Below are positions 44,794 through 55,439 of a stretch of 64,000 bases of DNA, piece by piece. Numbering within the stretch: the first letter of the stretch is position 1; each line of letters starts with the position of its first letter. The notes below the pieces were generated by a model. It saw nothing but the letters and a program-made list of their open reading frames with translations, searched no databases and was not told the DNA's origin. The stretch is from Notospermus geniculatus. Taxonomy: Eukaryota; Nemertea; Pilidiophora; Heteronemertea; Lineidae. Location of the stretch: NCBI GenBank assembly GCA_002633025.1, contig NMRB01001751.1, positions 34,403-98,402 of the forward strand, in the 5' to 3' direction. The position numbers and the translations under genes were made by a program.

Positions 44794-44985
44794 AAAGGGG
44801 CTGTTCATTTTTGTCACTTGAGGAATCTGAGTTGGGAAAACAGAAAACACTATGCACTTGCAAATTGCAGGGATTATTTGTTGTGCTACAGAATAATCGC
44901 TGCAATTTGCAGCTTCATAGCTTTCTCCATTTTCTCAAGGATCGCAACTCAGATTCCTCAACTGACGAAAATGAACAGTCACTTT
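44794..44985. mobile_element. MITE, 'aaaggggctgttcattttt' family, copy 2
   Basis: Same ends and internal 'ttgcaaattgcagggatta' stem as 28849-29066, slightly shorter. It sits in the myosin intron, 38 bp from the acceptor side of the 17-codon exon. Confidence 0.9.
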
Positions 44986-45022
44986 ACAAAGTTTTACAAA
45001 GTTTTGTAAGCACCATAAGATA

Positions 45023-45407
45023 CTCTAGATTCGTTCTTCTAAGGTTACTTTACTGAACACCCATATGACCGCCTACCCTATTGAATATGCATGGCAAAAT
45101 AAAGAGCTGTTCAATGTGACTGACAGGCGAGGAGGGAAAGGGCTATTGAAGACTGATTTATCCGACCACAGATTGTTGACATCGTTATCTTCATAAGGGA
45201 ATAGGCCTAGTGATTGAAACGGACACTCTTTTAATAGTGCCTGCCAACAAAACAGTCTTCACGGCCCAGTGCAAGTAACGCAGGACCCACTCATTGGTCA
45301 GTTGTGTTGAATTGAATCAATAAACTCTTTGTGTGGTCTATATTGTGGGCTAGGCCTAAACCTACAGCATGAATATATGAAGTAACCTTAGAAGAACGAA
45401 TCTAGAG
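45023..45407. mobile_element. Short relative of the 4128-6010 transposon
   Basis: Inverted ends CTCTAGATTCGTTCTTCTAA and the complement, bordered by TA. The left interior ('gaccgcctaccctattgaat', 'gactgacaggcgaggaggg') matches 5159-5317. It lacks the nested MITE found there and so supplies its empty site. Located in a myosin intron. Confidence 0.85.
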
Positions 45408-45564
45408 TATCTCCATTGAAGATGCTCTCAGGAAAAACAATTGCTCCACACAATCCAGAGATGTCCTGATTACAGACATAAAATTGATAGACACAATTTC
45501 TTATCGTCAAAAGAGCAAATAATGTAATATTTGCCATTCACTTCAGGATTAAATTTTTACTAAC

Positions 45565-45639
45565 CTTATCAAAAAGCTCCACACAAGGCGTGTTGTCAGA
45601 ATAATTGACGTGAGCAAATTCTATCCCCTCTTCTTCATA
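45565..45639 (-). CDS. Unconventional myosin motor exon after the relay helix (exon 2)
   Basis: Minus-strand exon of 75 bp, 25 codons, phase 0 at both ends. Acceptor 'tttctttccag', donor GTTAGT. It reads 'YEEEGIEFAHVNYSDNTPCV' then 'ELFDK', the standard 'YxxEGIxWxxIxYxDNxPCxDLIxK' of myosin motors, comprising the relay loop and the segment after it. The relay couples nucleotide state at the active site to rotation of the converter. It follows directly in frame on the exon at 50545-50637 (or its twin at 55440-55532), across a 4.9-kb intron full of repeats. Confidence 0.92.
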
Positions 45640-46211
45640 CTGGAAAGAAAGAAATTAGTTTAAGTAGGAAAATATCACAGATATCAGTGATTTAATTTGG
45701 CAATAACATCGTCTTTCTGGTAAGACCATGTTGAGTAAAATCATGAATCAACTCAAAGATCAAAAGTGTCTCTCGGGGGAATCATCATGTTTTCCTTGGC
45801 AAAGGATTTTCTGAAGAAACTGTAAGATTTAGTCTCAGACTGCAAGGATCATGCTTGGACTACCCACACCCAAAGTTGCTGAAGGCACATAGTCCTCCAA
45901 TCTACCGGTAGTTTAAAATGCCATCCGCAGCTTTTCTGGCTGATCCCAATCACATTTCACTTTTACTTGGCTAAGTTTTGGCGAGAAGACGATTTCAGGT
46001 TGCTCCAGCCCTAAAACTGTTGTTGGATCAAAATCAGAAGAATCAGTCAGGCTCGTGATTTGATTGTCCTTTTTACCCCTGATCTGAACCAATCTCGTAC
46101 CCAGAGTTCAATGCCACATTAAACTCTGGAAAGGGCTAGACCGGTACTACTTTTCCACAGCGCAAAATGCAATTGTTGGTGGCGGATGAATTTCTGACTG
46201 TTGCACAGCGA

Positions 46212-46443
46212 ATAGACTATATCACTCCAAAAGAGCGCAGCACCTGACGGGTACTACAGCGTCACGACGTCCCGTACTCATTCCATGACATCTTGACGTG
46301 AGACGACGTCATGATCGCTGAAACAAGTGGAGGTTTTTCGAGTGACGTCACCGCGTTCAGAATGGGGGACGGGACGTCATGACGCTGTAGGCCTAGCTAG
46401 CTACCCGTCAGGTGCTGCGCTCTATTGGAGTGATAGAGTCTAT
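46212..46443. mobile_element. 232-bp foldback MITE with 'gacgtc' stems
   Basis: Inverted ends 'atagactatatcactccaa' and 'ttggagtgatagagtctat', continuing through 'gagcgcagcacctgacgggt' and 'cgtcacgacgtcccgt' and their complements. The loop contains 'gacgtgagacgacgtcatg' and 'gtgacgtcaccgcg'. In the large myosin intron. Confidence 0.9.
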
Positions 46444-47177
46444 TGCGTAGGGATTCGAAAGAGTTCGTTCTTTTTTCTACAATAAAACATCGAATACCCA
46501 ACGGAATTTTAAAATAGTAGTAATTTTACAAATACTAGAACAAATTCTAATTTTAGGTATGATTATTTTGTCAAATAATTTGTAAAATTGATGAGCACAA
46601 GAATCTTGTGCTGGGTTCCAGTCCTTTTCAGAGGTCTTAGCCAAGGAACGATGGTGGCGACCTCTTCAGATTGGATCTGAACCATCAGAATGAAGACAAC
46701 CATCAGGTGCTGCCACCTGCGAATAGAAACAGTAACTAAATCAACAGGTTGGCATCATTCAGAAGTCTGATCACGACTACTCTGTCCCGCAGTCACCATA
46801 GAAACAACATCCAACAGACTCATGACCCGACTAAGCAAATCACAAATGGATAAGCCCCAAATCTAGCTGCGACAGTTAACTCGTTGGCGATCATTTGGTC
46901 CAGACAGTGGCGATGATTATACGAGGTGATGATAGGAAGAGGCCAGTGACGATTATTCACCTCCGGGATGGATGGAGTGAAGTGGGATGCTTTCGGGGAG
47001 TTCGGATGACATGCAAGCCATTTACAGTTAACACCTCTGTATCTCTAGTCGTACACTAATCTGATATTCCATGAGACACCTCACCGAATCCATCACAGCA
47101 CATCCCAAAATCATTATTTTGGAGCTCTTTGGTTATGGGCAGATATATCCGCAAATTACGGCATTACAAATAGAATG
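46444..47177. other. Intron sequence, nothing recognised
   Basis: Between the exons at 45565-45639 and 50545-50637. No repeat or frame stands out. Confidence 0.5.
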
Positions 47178-47323
47178 TGTTTCCGCCAGAGGGTACTAAG
47201 GGTAATACGCTAGTGTATATCCTCAAAGGAACAGAAAAGGGTAATTTTCTTTAATTTCATGGGGTTTTGGTTGATTTTGAAGAATAGTACCCTCAAAATA
47301 TTTTCTGGCAGAGACCCTAATGT
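47178..47323 (+). repeat. 140-bp dispersed repeat, copy 2
   Basis: Matches 27808-27947 from 'gtgtttccgccagagggtac' to 'ttttctggcagagaccct'. Confidence 0.7.
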
Positions 47324-47385
47324 TGTAAAGTATGATCTCCAGTTGTTGTGACATGATCTCGAGTTGTAACTAAGCCCGGGTAACT

Positions 47386-47936
47386 TACACTCCTTTCGCA
47401 GTGTCTTCTCACTCATACCTATCGTTCATAGACACTGCTTACAATGGCCCGATCCCCGCCGATTTACCGCATGGTGGCAGCACTAGTCAGCGGCCAAATA
47501 GCGCGGGAAACAGCGCCGGCGTTGCTCCCAGCTTCGGCCTGTTTAACAAGATCAATCACTACAAACAGAATAATCTCGTATAGAGCGCCGTTATCCACTT
47601 CTTTAGCGATGTTTCAAAACAAAAAAGGCACGAGCTAAACACTGAAAAGTGCAAAGTGACACTGCATACTGGACACGGCGGGGGGCAGCCATTGCTGTTG
47701 TTGTAGACTAGTCGTGCTACGTCATAATGCAACTGTCCCATATAAAATGCTTTCCGACGAGTGACCAGTCTGCCGTGGTTGTCAAGGACGCTGACAGTGA
47801 ACCAATCAGAAAATGTTTCATGTATTTCGTTAGTTACGCAAACGCCCTCTAGTGGTAAATCGGCGGGGATCGGGCCATTGTAAGCAGTGTCTATGAACGA
47901 TAGGTATGAGTGAGAAGACACTGCGAAAGGAGTGTA
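47386..47936. mobile_element. 551-bp element with 82-bp inverted ends and 8-bp duplication
   Basis: Inverted ends TACACTCCTTTCGCAGTGTC through 'cgatccccgccgatttacc', at 47386-47468 and 47854-47936. Direct repeats GGGTAACT flank it exactly (47378-47385, 47937-47944). Both arms read the same open frame inward (SSHSYLSFIDTAYNGPIPAD) without an ATG, and the minus-strand frame continues to 47559. No transposase homology seen. An 8-bp duplication would suit hAT, P or Merlin types; the superfamily is not resolved. Confidence 0.85.
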
Positions 47937-47944
47937 GGGTAACT

Positions 47945-48593
47945 AAGAAAGATATTGGACGGCGCTGTATTCGTAAAGATGATTTTGAGTCACAGCTGAC
48001 GTTTACATGCTACAAAAGAAGAACAGTTCGTAAGTTTGGATCAGGGTCGTGATGATTTTGAAGTATGAATAAAATAATAAATGTCATGCCTGATTTCTTT
48101 CTCAGGACTCAAGATCACGTCACACTGACTAGATCATGACTTTCATATACGACGTCTTCATTTTATAACATCTCTTTTTGCAGATATAATCGCCCATATT
48201 TGGGGATGGCGAAGTGGGAAAATGAAGACTTGGTACTGAATACTAATCTGAAGACAACTGTAGCATGTTTGGTTACTAGCGCCGTGCTTCCCCGAGTAAG
48301 CACCACAACGTTCTTGTTAAAGCGGATTGCTCGCGTCTGTCCAAAGTGAACCAAAAATAATAAAACGTCCCGTTTTATTCGTAACAACAACTGGTAAATG
48401 CATTGCGGCGGCGGCTCCGGAAACGGTGCTGTGGAATCTTTGACTCGGCACGAATAGTCCGCTTTAACTCTGACGTCACAACTCCCGCTTACTCACGCCT
48501 GGCCCAAGTAAGCGACCCTCTGAGTCGGTTACTTTGGGAGAAGATGGAGGCGAACCTGATTTAGCCAATGGAGGAAAAGGAAAATGCTTTGGT
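47945..48593. other. Intron sequence, nothing recognised
   Basis: No exon or repeat identified. The minus-strand frame at 48163-48390 lacks myosin-like sequence. Confidence 0.45.
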
Positions 48594-48706
48594 GCCATGA
48601 CACTTTACTCAGTCAGGCGTGACATCATTCGCTCACTTTGCCCTTCATAGACGCCATGACACTTTACACTAACCAGGCGCGACAATGTTCGCTTACTCTC
48701 ACTGTG
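48594..48706 (+). repeat. Two tandem 58-bp units, 'gccatgacactttac'
   Basis: 'gccatgacactttactcagt' with 'caggcgtgacatcattcgct' is repeated as 'gccatgacactttacactaa' with 'caggcgcgacaatgttcgct'. Related fragments ('cgcttactcacgcctgg') lie at 48480-48520. Confidence 0.7.
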
Positions 48707-49635
48707 CATGCTCCACAATGCGCGATATCCGAGCTGCCCGAAGCGCAGCGCAAGTAATCGAACATGCTATTGGAGTGGCAGGGACCGTGTGGTCTTCAAG
48801 TCTACAACTGCATGGGTGTGGTAGGGAAGAGAGTCCTCCAGCGAAGAGTCCTGTTTTGGTATTAGGCCTTGTAGGTTTGTCGTAGAGGGTGGTACACTTG
48901 TATGGTACTTCAGCAAGGTCCAGAAACACATCACTATCATATACCAATTTCTAATCCAATCAATTTTTGTTGTTTTGATTCAACTTTTTTCAGTTTATGC
49001 TTGCTTTTACTAGATGATCTATTTTGGTATCGGAAAACACTGTAATTGATGATTTGTAAAGATGATACCGATTGAACTCTCCAAATACGACCTTTTAATT
49101 TATATTCGCGCGTTCATTATTCCTGATCACAACACTCCGGAAGAAATCAATGATTAGAGTATGGAGAGTGTATGAAGTGATGAGTTCATACAAGATTTTT
49201 CAATGGCAATAAACCGTGGCTTAAAAACTAATCACACCGTTAGAGATTGATTAGAATTTCCATTAAGAATGGGTCACGTCCATTTAAACGTCAATCACAC
49301 CCAGGGTTCCGCCACGCAGCTCGGAGAACGATCTCTCATTTTGATAATAGCCCATCACGGCAATTAATTCACGGATCTGATTAAATTTTTCGTCGGCAGG
49401 TCATGTCAATAAAGGAGTCTGTCACTTTTAAAAAATATGGCCGTACATCTCGATTAGTCAAGGCGCCATCGAGGTCCATGTATATTTTATCAATTTCACC
49501 ACATCCAAAGCCACACAGGGGCATACCAGGGTTGTGGTAATACCAAACTCTCCTTAAGCACCAAAAACAACAGTGATATATATTGTGAATGGGTAATGTT
49601 GTATAAAATTATTAGTATCTAACAGAACACTTCCA
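48707..49635. other. Intron sequence, nothing recognised
   Basis: AT-rich, with no supported feature up to the SINE tail at 49636. Confidence 0.45.
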
Positions 49636-49857
49636 ATTAAAGTTAAAAAGTTAAAATTTGGGTTTATAGTCTGATATCAACAACAGTAGAGGTTCTCATC
49701 CGACTTTACACTTTAACCCCAGTCTATCCTGAAACCTTTCAGTAGAACTCAGATGAGCTGCTCATTCAGCACTACAATCTGAGCATTTCCGGGATTCGAA
49801 CCCGGGACCCTCTGACCGCTACTTGGCGACCCGAACGACAACACCACCATGGCTCCA
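49636..49857 (-). repeat. tRNA-derived SINE, copy A
   Basis: On the minus strand it begins 'ggagccatggtggtgttgtc' (tRNA-like 5' part with a degenerate A box). It has a perfect Pol III B box GGTTCGAATCC (plus strand 49792-49802) inside a 'cccgggttcgaatcccgg' T-arm, a unique body, and the A/T tail 'aactttttaactttaatt'. The homology between the two duplication copies starts at this tail. Copy B is at 53897-54119. Confidence 0.8.
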
Positions 49858-50150
49858 TTTCACATCGTTTCTCCCTTGTCTGGGAATTCACCGCCATGGA
49901 CAACAGCAAACCATGCCCAACCCAATTTCTGATTTATAGAGAAAAAAAAAACTCGACCACTCAATCTTCTTTTTTATGAATTTCTCCCATCAGATTAAGA
50001 CTTAATTAGGGGATAATGATGAGAGCATTTAATCATGGAGCCAATGGACTCTGACTGATGGGTCATAGAAGTCAGGACCCTCTACTATATTTTACCATTG
50101 ATTCCACTGACTGATCATCAGTATCACTGCACTTTAATACACTTTCATAA

Positions 50151-50324
50151 GCCCCTTTTACACTAGCCCGGTTGAAACATGCCCTAGCTCGACCCGGACC
50201 GAGCCAACCTTGGATTGCAGGGCTAATTTATACCGGGACAAGCTGTCTCGACCCATTTACACTAGCAAAATTGTATCGAACTGTGCTTGGTCTGGACCAA
50301 AAATTTTGTAGTGTAAAAGGGGCC
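50151..50324. mobile_element. MITE, 'ccccttttacacta' ends (copy A)
   Basis: Ends 'gccccttttacactagc' and 'tagtgtaaaaggggcc', with 'cccatttacactagcaaaat' inside. Present at the same place in copy B (54405-54578), so it predates the duplication. Confidence 0.85.
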
Positions 50325-50544
50325 ATACTAGGCCTACATGGCTCCATCATCATAAACCTAACTGAATCAGGTAAAGCGTGACTCATTGGTGCACGGATCC
50401 GGTCCGTTTTCAGTCCGTTTGCGCCTAGTTTTCTGGATACGACAACGCAAAAGTCAATTTGATCAATTTTTTACGGGCCTGAGTCAGACAAAATCCGTGT
50501 GCCAATGAATCCCGCTTCCTCATTGAGTAAGTTATGATACTTAC

Positions 50545-50637
50545 CTCATTTTGTTCCATGGTGAAGACATACTGATTAAAGAACCGGTGGAGTTTCTCAT
50601 TTGTGTAGTTGATACAAAGTTGCTCGAAGCTATTCAC
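50545..50637 (-). CDS. Unconventional myosin motor, relay-helix exon, copy A (exon 1 of those seen)
   Basis: Minus-strand exon of 93 bp, 31 codons, phase 0 at both ends. Acceptor 'gatctcttttcag'-like polypyrimidine tract, donor GTAAGT. It reads '[20 protein letters not shown]' then '[11 protein letters not shown]', the hallmark '[31 protein letters not shown]' of myosin switch II/relay helix, which transmits ATP hydrolysis to the lever arm. The next exon starts with the expected Tyr (45639). An identical exon lies 4.9 kb upstream at 55440-55532. The preceding exon, which should end with 'LDIFGFE', was not found up to 64000. Confidence 0.93.
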
Positions 50638-50967
50638 CTGAAAAGAGATAAATATGCAGATGTTTGGTATCTTTTGATGTCAACAACGGGAAAACCAACA
50701 AAGAGGACGTCAACCCTTTCAATCTGATCTCAACTCAGGGTAGTGGTGGTGGCGATCTTTTACATGGTTTGTCTTCGGTGGCCTCACAGCCCAGGTCACT
50801 AAGAACAACATGATAGTTTATCGCTGTTCACAAGCATTACCAAGAAAGGGAGCCCGTTTTCTGTTCTATCTCGCAGTCATGCCAAATACATGTAGGGTAC
50901 ATCACACATCCATACTCAACGAGGCTATTTTTAAATTGTCTTTTCTTGAAATTTTCTTGAAAAAATA

Positions 50968-51575
50968 TCATATTGGTTCTGTGTAATTGATACAAAATTT
51001 CGTAGTGCGGAAAAAATCACTATCAGTTCGAAAGATAATATTGAGACTATTTCCAATGCTAAGTTGGAAATCTGATCTAGTCCCTGGGAAGCACCTCGAT
51101 GGCAGAAAAGTTGACTCCATTAGATGACGAATGGGCCTGAATAAGAAATGAGCCAACAATCTCAAAAGGGTTACAGGCACTTTTGTTGCCATCACGCCTC
51201 CGAACTGTCTTTTTCTTGTTCATGATTCTTTTCACGAAAATAAAGGACATTGCACCAAAATACGATAAACTTTAGAGGTATGCACAGTGCGGCAACCAAA
51301 GCAATGTACAATACATTTCAAAAATTGTATGGTGCGCTAAGGCCAAAAAAAAATGTTATGTTTCTGGTTACTGCGCACGTCAGCTCTAATTTGCGATTTC
51401 TTAGACCCCCACGCCATCTGGTGTGAACAAAATAAGTTACAACAAGCGAGTCGCTGAAAATCATCTGTAGAATTGCTTTATCACGTCCATCTACTTCCAC
51501 AATGTGACCGTCAGACAATAGCAGTGTCAACGTCACAAACGTTTCAAGGCCTCCAACAGCGAAATACATGTACAA
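50968..51575 (-). other. Duplicated block with open frames, function unknown
   Basis: Present in both duplication copies (also 55979-56576). Two minus-strand frames stay open in both: one with 'SACNPFEIVGSFLIQAHSSS' and one with 'LLLSDGHIVEVDGRDKAILQ'. I do not recognise either. With so few differences between the copies, open frames are weak evidence of coding. They lie in the intron upstream of the relay exon. Confidence 0.3.
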
Positions 51576-52826
51576 TACCGGTACATTTTATGAAATAAAA
51601 AACTTTTGTAAAAAAAATTTAAAAACGCATCACCGCATCAGTTTTTTTCTGATCATGAAACCAGAAACAGAACATTTATTTTTTTGGCCTAACCAAGGCA
51701 AAGTAATTTATAGGCGAAAAGAAGCTTATTACATCATGCACGGAATATTTGAAATATAGTGATGCTGAGGCAGTTAAAAGTAATTAACCAATAGTCTGGT
51801 AACGACAGCAAAACACAAGGGACCACTGAATGACAAGTCAAAGATGACAGACACTATATTCCGCAACTCAAAATTTGTGGATAGGCTACACCAGTGTTAA
51901 TCGGAAGCTGACTGACACTACAATACTTCTGATCATCGGGTTAATTAGAAGAAACAGTTCGTTCCTTCATTAGCACTATATTTAATTTCAATCTTGTTAA
52001 GTTAATCCCAGAGTGCAACTCCGTTGACAGTGATGCTAATCATATCAGACTGGAGCCAACATCACGATGAGCTAAACAACAAATCAACTTCAGACTTGAT
52101 AAAATTTCATTGATCATAACCTAATAAAATAGACTAAATGCACCTGAGATGGGATAATGTTTATTTTTTAATGAACAAATTTGAAATTTTGGCTGAAAAT
52201 CATCATCATCAATCTTTGTTGCACCATACCGGTATATCTTTTTATAAAATGCACACCAAGTTGGTTTGAAAATTGACGGGATTTCTCTGTCAACTCTTCA
52301 GGGGATTCCGCAATATTTGGGGGACGTCAAAATGTACGGTACGCCTACTCCTTTAAACGTCTTTCACTGCCAGTGATCATATGGCAAATGAAAATCTTTT
52401 ACAAAGAAATAGTTGTTGTTTTGCTTAATAGACACCCCTGAAAAATTCCACCTTATGTCGTAATTCCCAAATTTCGGTCAGACAACATTCACCTGACAGA
52501 ACTACTACTCTCTTGGAGTTACAGTACCAGTATTTTTGCATCAGGCTGAGTTCACACTATCAAGAACTGCATCAGCATTGATAATGGGGAAAACCACAAG
52601 AGAGTAACCACGGTGGAAAAAGGAGACCGTTCTCCTAATAATCTAGTCTTCAGGGATGCCGGCAGATCGATCACTGAAGATCAGCATGGTTCAAGAAAAA
52701 CAGCTCGCCACATGAGCAGTAACCACACTAATACAAAACCAATAAGATTATAACCAGTTGTCGAATCCTTGATGATGTATGGTTCGCAAAAACCCATCCA
52801 AAAAAGGCTTGCTACGAGTAGGCCTA

Positions 52827-53072
52827 AGGTCGCATACACACTGCAAGCAAAATGGCGAAGCGAAGTGAAGCAAATTTCGCCAAGCGATGTGGGCGAAAGT
52901 CTTTAGGCCTAAATACTCTGGAAGCGTTGGCGTGCACAAACTGAGACCAGTCAGCGCTGATGGCTCTCAGTTTGTACATGCCAATGCTTCCAGAGTATTT
53001 AAATGTTTTCGCCACATCGCTTGGTGAAATTTGCTTCGATTCACCTCGCCATTGTGCTTGCGCGCGGCCTCA
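52827..53072. mobile_element. Inverted-repeat element, copy A
   Basis: Long inverted arms containing 'caagcaaaatggcgaagcga', 'caaatttcgccaagcgatgt', 'aaatactctggaagc' and 'acaaactgag', meeting near 52950. In copy B the same element is at 59188-59608 and is interrupted by a pogo-type MITE. Confidence 0.85.
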
Positions 53073-53145
53073 GTTGAACCCTTGTGCTAAGGATACATTC
53101 AGGACTGACAATTGCCATCCTCAATAGAGAAGTTCCTCAAAATAC

Positions 53146-53338
53146 AAGTATATGTATAATTAAAGTCATCTCCGAATTTCACAAATTTTTGACCCCAAAC
53201 AGGGTCTTTCTCAGACACTTTCTAGAAGAGATCTAGAAAATGCCTGAGGAACCCCGGTTGGGGTAGAAAATTTGTGAAATTTGGAGACAGCTTTACTTGT
53301 CATTTTGTGTGTCGATTTTTGTGCTGTATTTTGGATAC
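53146..53338 (-). mobile_element. 'accccggttggggt' repeat inserted in copy A only
   Basis: Copy B reads straight through this point ('cccaaaatacagagggcttc'), so about 193 bp was gained here (or lost there), flanked by ATAC on both sides. It contains 'cccaaacagggtctttctc' and 'accccggttggggtag', and the tail 'cattttgtgtgtcgattttt', as at 2640-2762. Confidence 0.75.
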
Positions 53339-53700
53339 AGGGGGCTTCTCATGAGTAGGCCTAATTTGAACCACACAGAAATTGTGCACCATGAGAGTAC
53401 CTCCAAACGATTTCTGTCTGGATTTTCTGCTTCTTTTAAATAGACTTGAAGCCACTTTCTTGCAGGAACCGCACATGCAAAACGAACCGGAATCCGGTTT
53501 TGGTGTGAACTGGCCTTGACACAGCCACGAAGAAGGGTAGTCGGTATCGATGGCATATTCCAACTACGTCTGTGGTCCATCCGACCACATCATGATGGCG
53601 TTACTAACTGATCAATGAAAATGAAATTGAGCGACGGACGTAATCCCACATCTCGATAATGGCAAGTGGAGTTAAGTTCGCAGCTAAAAGAAGCACTCAC

Positions 53701-53896
53701 ATCATTGTGGACCCTCACCAGTGCAGTCTCCACACTATGAAGAGGCCTGTAAGCCGACTGAAAGTGATCAAGAAGATCATTGGTTGCAAGATGACTGGAA
53801 AGCTGCTTTGATACAATCTTCTCTAACACCTTTGACAAGAAAGGAAGATTAGATACAGGCCTGTAATTTTTGAGAACTTCTGGGTCTAAAGATGGC
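53701..53896 (-). pseudogene. Non-LTR retrotransposon reverse transcriptase fragment
   Basis: About 65 codons on the minus strand reading 'LDPEVLKNYRPVSNLPFLSK', 'VLEKIVSKQL' and 'FQSAYRPLHSVETALVRVHN'. 'NYRPVSNLPFLSKVLEKxxxxQL' and 'QSAYRxxHSxETALxxVxND' are N-terminal reverse transcriptase motifs of the CR1/L2-type LINE clade. It ends abruptly on both sides: at the right edge of duplication copy A and at the SINE tail that opens copy B. No catalytic YADD box is present. It marks the junction of the two copies. Confidence 0.85.
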
Positions 53897-54119
53897 AATT
53901 AAAGTTAAAAAGTTAAAGTTTGGGTTTATAGTCTGATATCAACAACGGTAGAGGTTCTGATCCGACTTTACACTTTAACCCCAGTCTGTCCTGAAACCTT
54001 TCAGTAGAACTCAGATGAGCTGCTCATTCAGCACTACAATCCGAGCATTTCCGGGATTCGAGCCCGAGACCCTCTGACCACTACTTGGCGACCCGAACGA
54101 TAACACTACCATGGCTCCA
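53897..54119 (-). repeat. tRNA-derived SINE, copy B
   Basis: Counterpart of 49636-49857. The B box differs by one base (GGCTCGAATCC on the minus strand) and there are a few other substitutions. Confidence 0.78.
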
Positions 54120-54582
54120 TTTCACATCGTTTCTCCCTTGTCTGGGAATTCACTGCCATGGACAACAGCTAACCACCATCCCAATTTCTGATATATAGAG
54201 AAAAAACTCGATCGCTCCATCTTCTTTTTTATGAATTTCTCCCATCAGATTAAGACTTAATTAGGGGATAATGATGAGAGCATTTAATCATGGAGCCAAT
54301 GGACTCTGACTGATGGGTCATAGAAGTCAGGACCCTCTACTATATCTTACCATTGATTCCACTGACTGATCATCAGTATCACTGCACTTTAATACACTTT
54401 CATAAGCCCCTTTTACACTAGCCCGGTTGAAACGTGCCCAGCTCGACCCCGACCGAGCCAACCTTGGATTGCAGGGCTAATTTATACCGGGACAAGCTGT
54501 CTCGACCCGTTTACACTAGCAAAATTGTATCAAACTGTACTTGGTCTGGACCAAAAATTTTGTAGTGTAAAAGGGGCCATAC

Positions 54583-55105
54583 GGTTACAAGTCAACTCGT
54601 ACCCAGGTCAACTCGTACCAAGTCAACTCGTACCTGGCCTATAGTCAACTCCTACCACGCTATGAATAACAACTGTAATGGCCTCAAACATCAGAATTAC
54701 ATGTTGTCGGCCCAACTATCTTTGCTACGAATCGTGGACATCGCCCACTTCCATTGACTTCCATGACTTCGCAGTATTGTTGTGAAGCGAGGGGGAAGAG
54801 GGGACGAGGTTGAGCATGGCTGCCTTGAACTGGGGGCCATCTCATCGCAATCCAAGATGGCAGCCACGGAGGCTGCTGCTACGATTGTTGTTGAGCTGAT
54901 AACCTTGCATAAAAGTCGCAATAAATCGGCCTACATTTACACTGAGGTCATGTAGGCCTAGGCCTAGATGTGCAGAATGATGCTTCATTTACTTAATCAA
55001 CGAGTTGAGTGGAACATTGCACGCATTTAGGCCCTAAAGTGTTCAGGTACGAGTTGACTCGGAGGAGGTACGAGTTGACTTGGGTACGAGTTGACTGTAC
55101 ACCAG
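54583..55105. mobile_element. 523-bp insertion with 'gtcaactcgtacc' ends
   Basis: Absent from copy A (site at 50323-50328). Flanked by CCATAC on both sides (54577-54582, 55106-55111). The left end repeats 'aagtcaactcgtaccca' three to four times and the right end has the inverted 'ggtacgagttgact' three times. The interior has no protein-like frame. Superfamily unresolved. Confidence 0.85.
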
Positions 55106-55310
55106 CCATACTAGGCCTACATGGCTCCATCATCATAAACCTAACTGAATCAGGTAAAGCATGACTCATTGGCGCACGGATCCGGTCCGTTTTCCTGGGT
55201 ACGAGTTGACTGTACACCGGCCATACTAGGCCTACATGGCTCCATCATCATAAACCTAACTGAATCAGGTAAAGCATGACTCATTGGCGCACGGATCCGG
55301 TCCGTTTTCA
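55081..55310. repeat. 115-bp tandem duplication spanning the insertion border
   Basis: Two copies, 55081-55195 and 55196-55310, each from 'tgggtacgagttgactgtac' to 'ggatccggtccgttttc'. The unit includes the right end of the 54583-55105 insertion, so the duplication happened after that insertion. Confidence 0.9.
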
Positions 55311-55439
55311 GTCCGTTTGCCCCTAGTTTTCTGGATATGACAACGCAAAAGTCAATTTGATCAATTTTTTACGGACCTGAGTCGGACAAAATCCGTGTGC
55401 CAATGAACCCCGCTTAATTGTGTAAGTTATGATACTTAC

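Larger units (their letters stand above)
49636..53700. repeat. Segmental duplication, copy A
   Basis: Aligns along its length with 53897-60033. It includes a SINE, a small MITE, the relay-helix exon, the block 50968-51575, and the inverted-repeat element at 52827-53072. Copy A alone carries the insertion at 53146-53338. Its right end, 'agaagcactcac', is the same as the right end of copy B. Confidence 0.92.

Noticed and set aside
49792-49802. tRNA gene on the minus strand
   Set aside because: The B box is perfect, but the unit continues into a body and A/T tail and recurs at 53897-54119, which marks a SINE.
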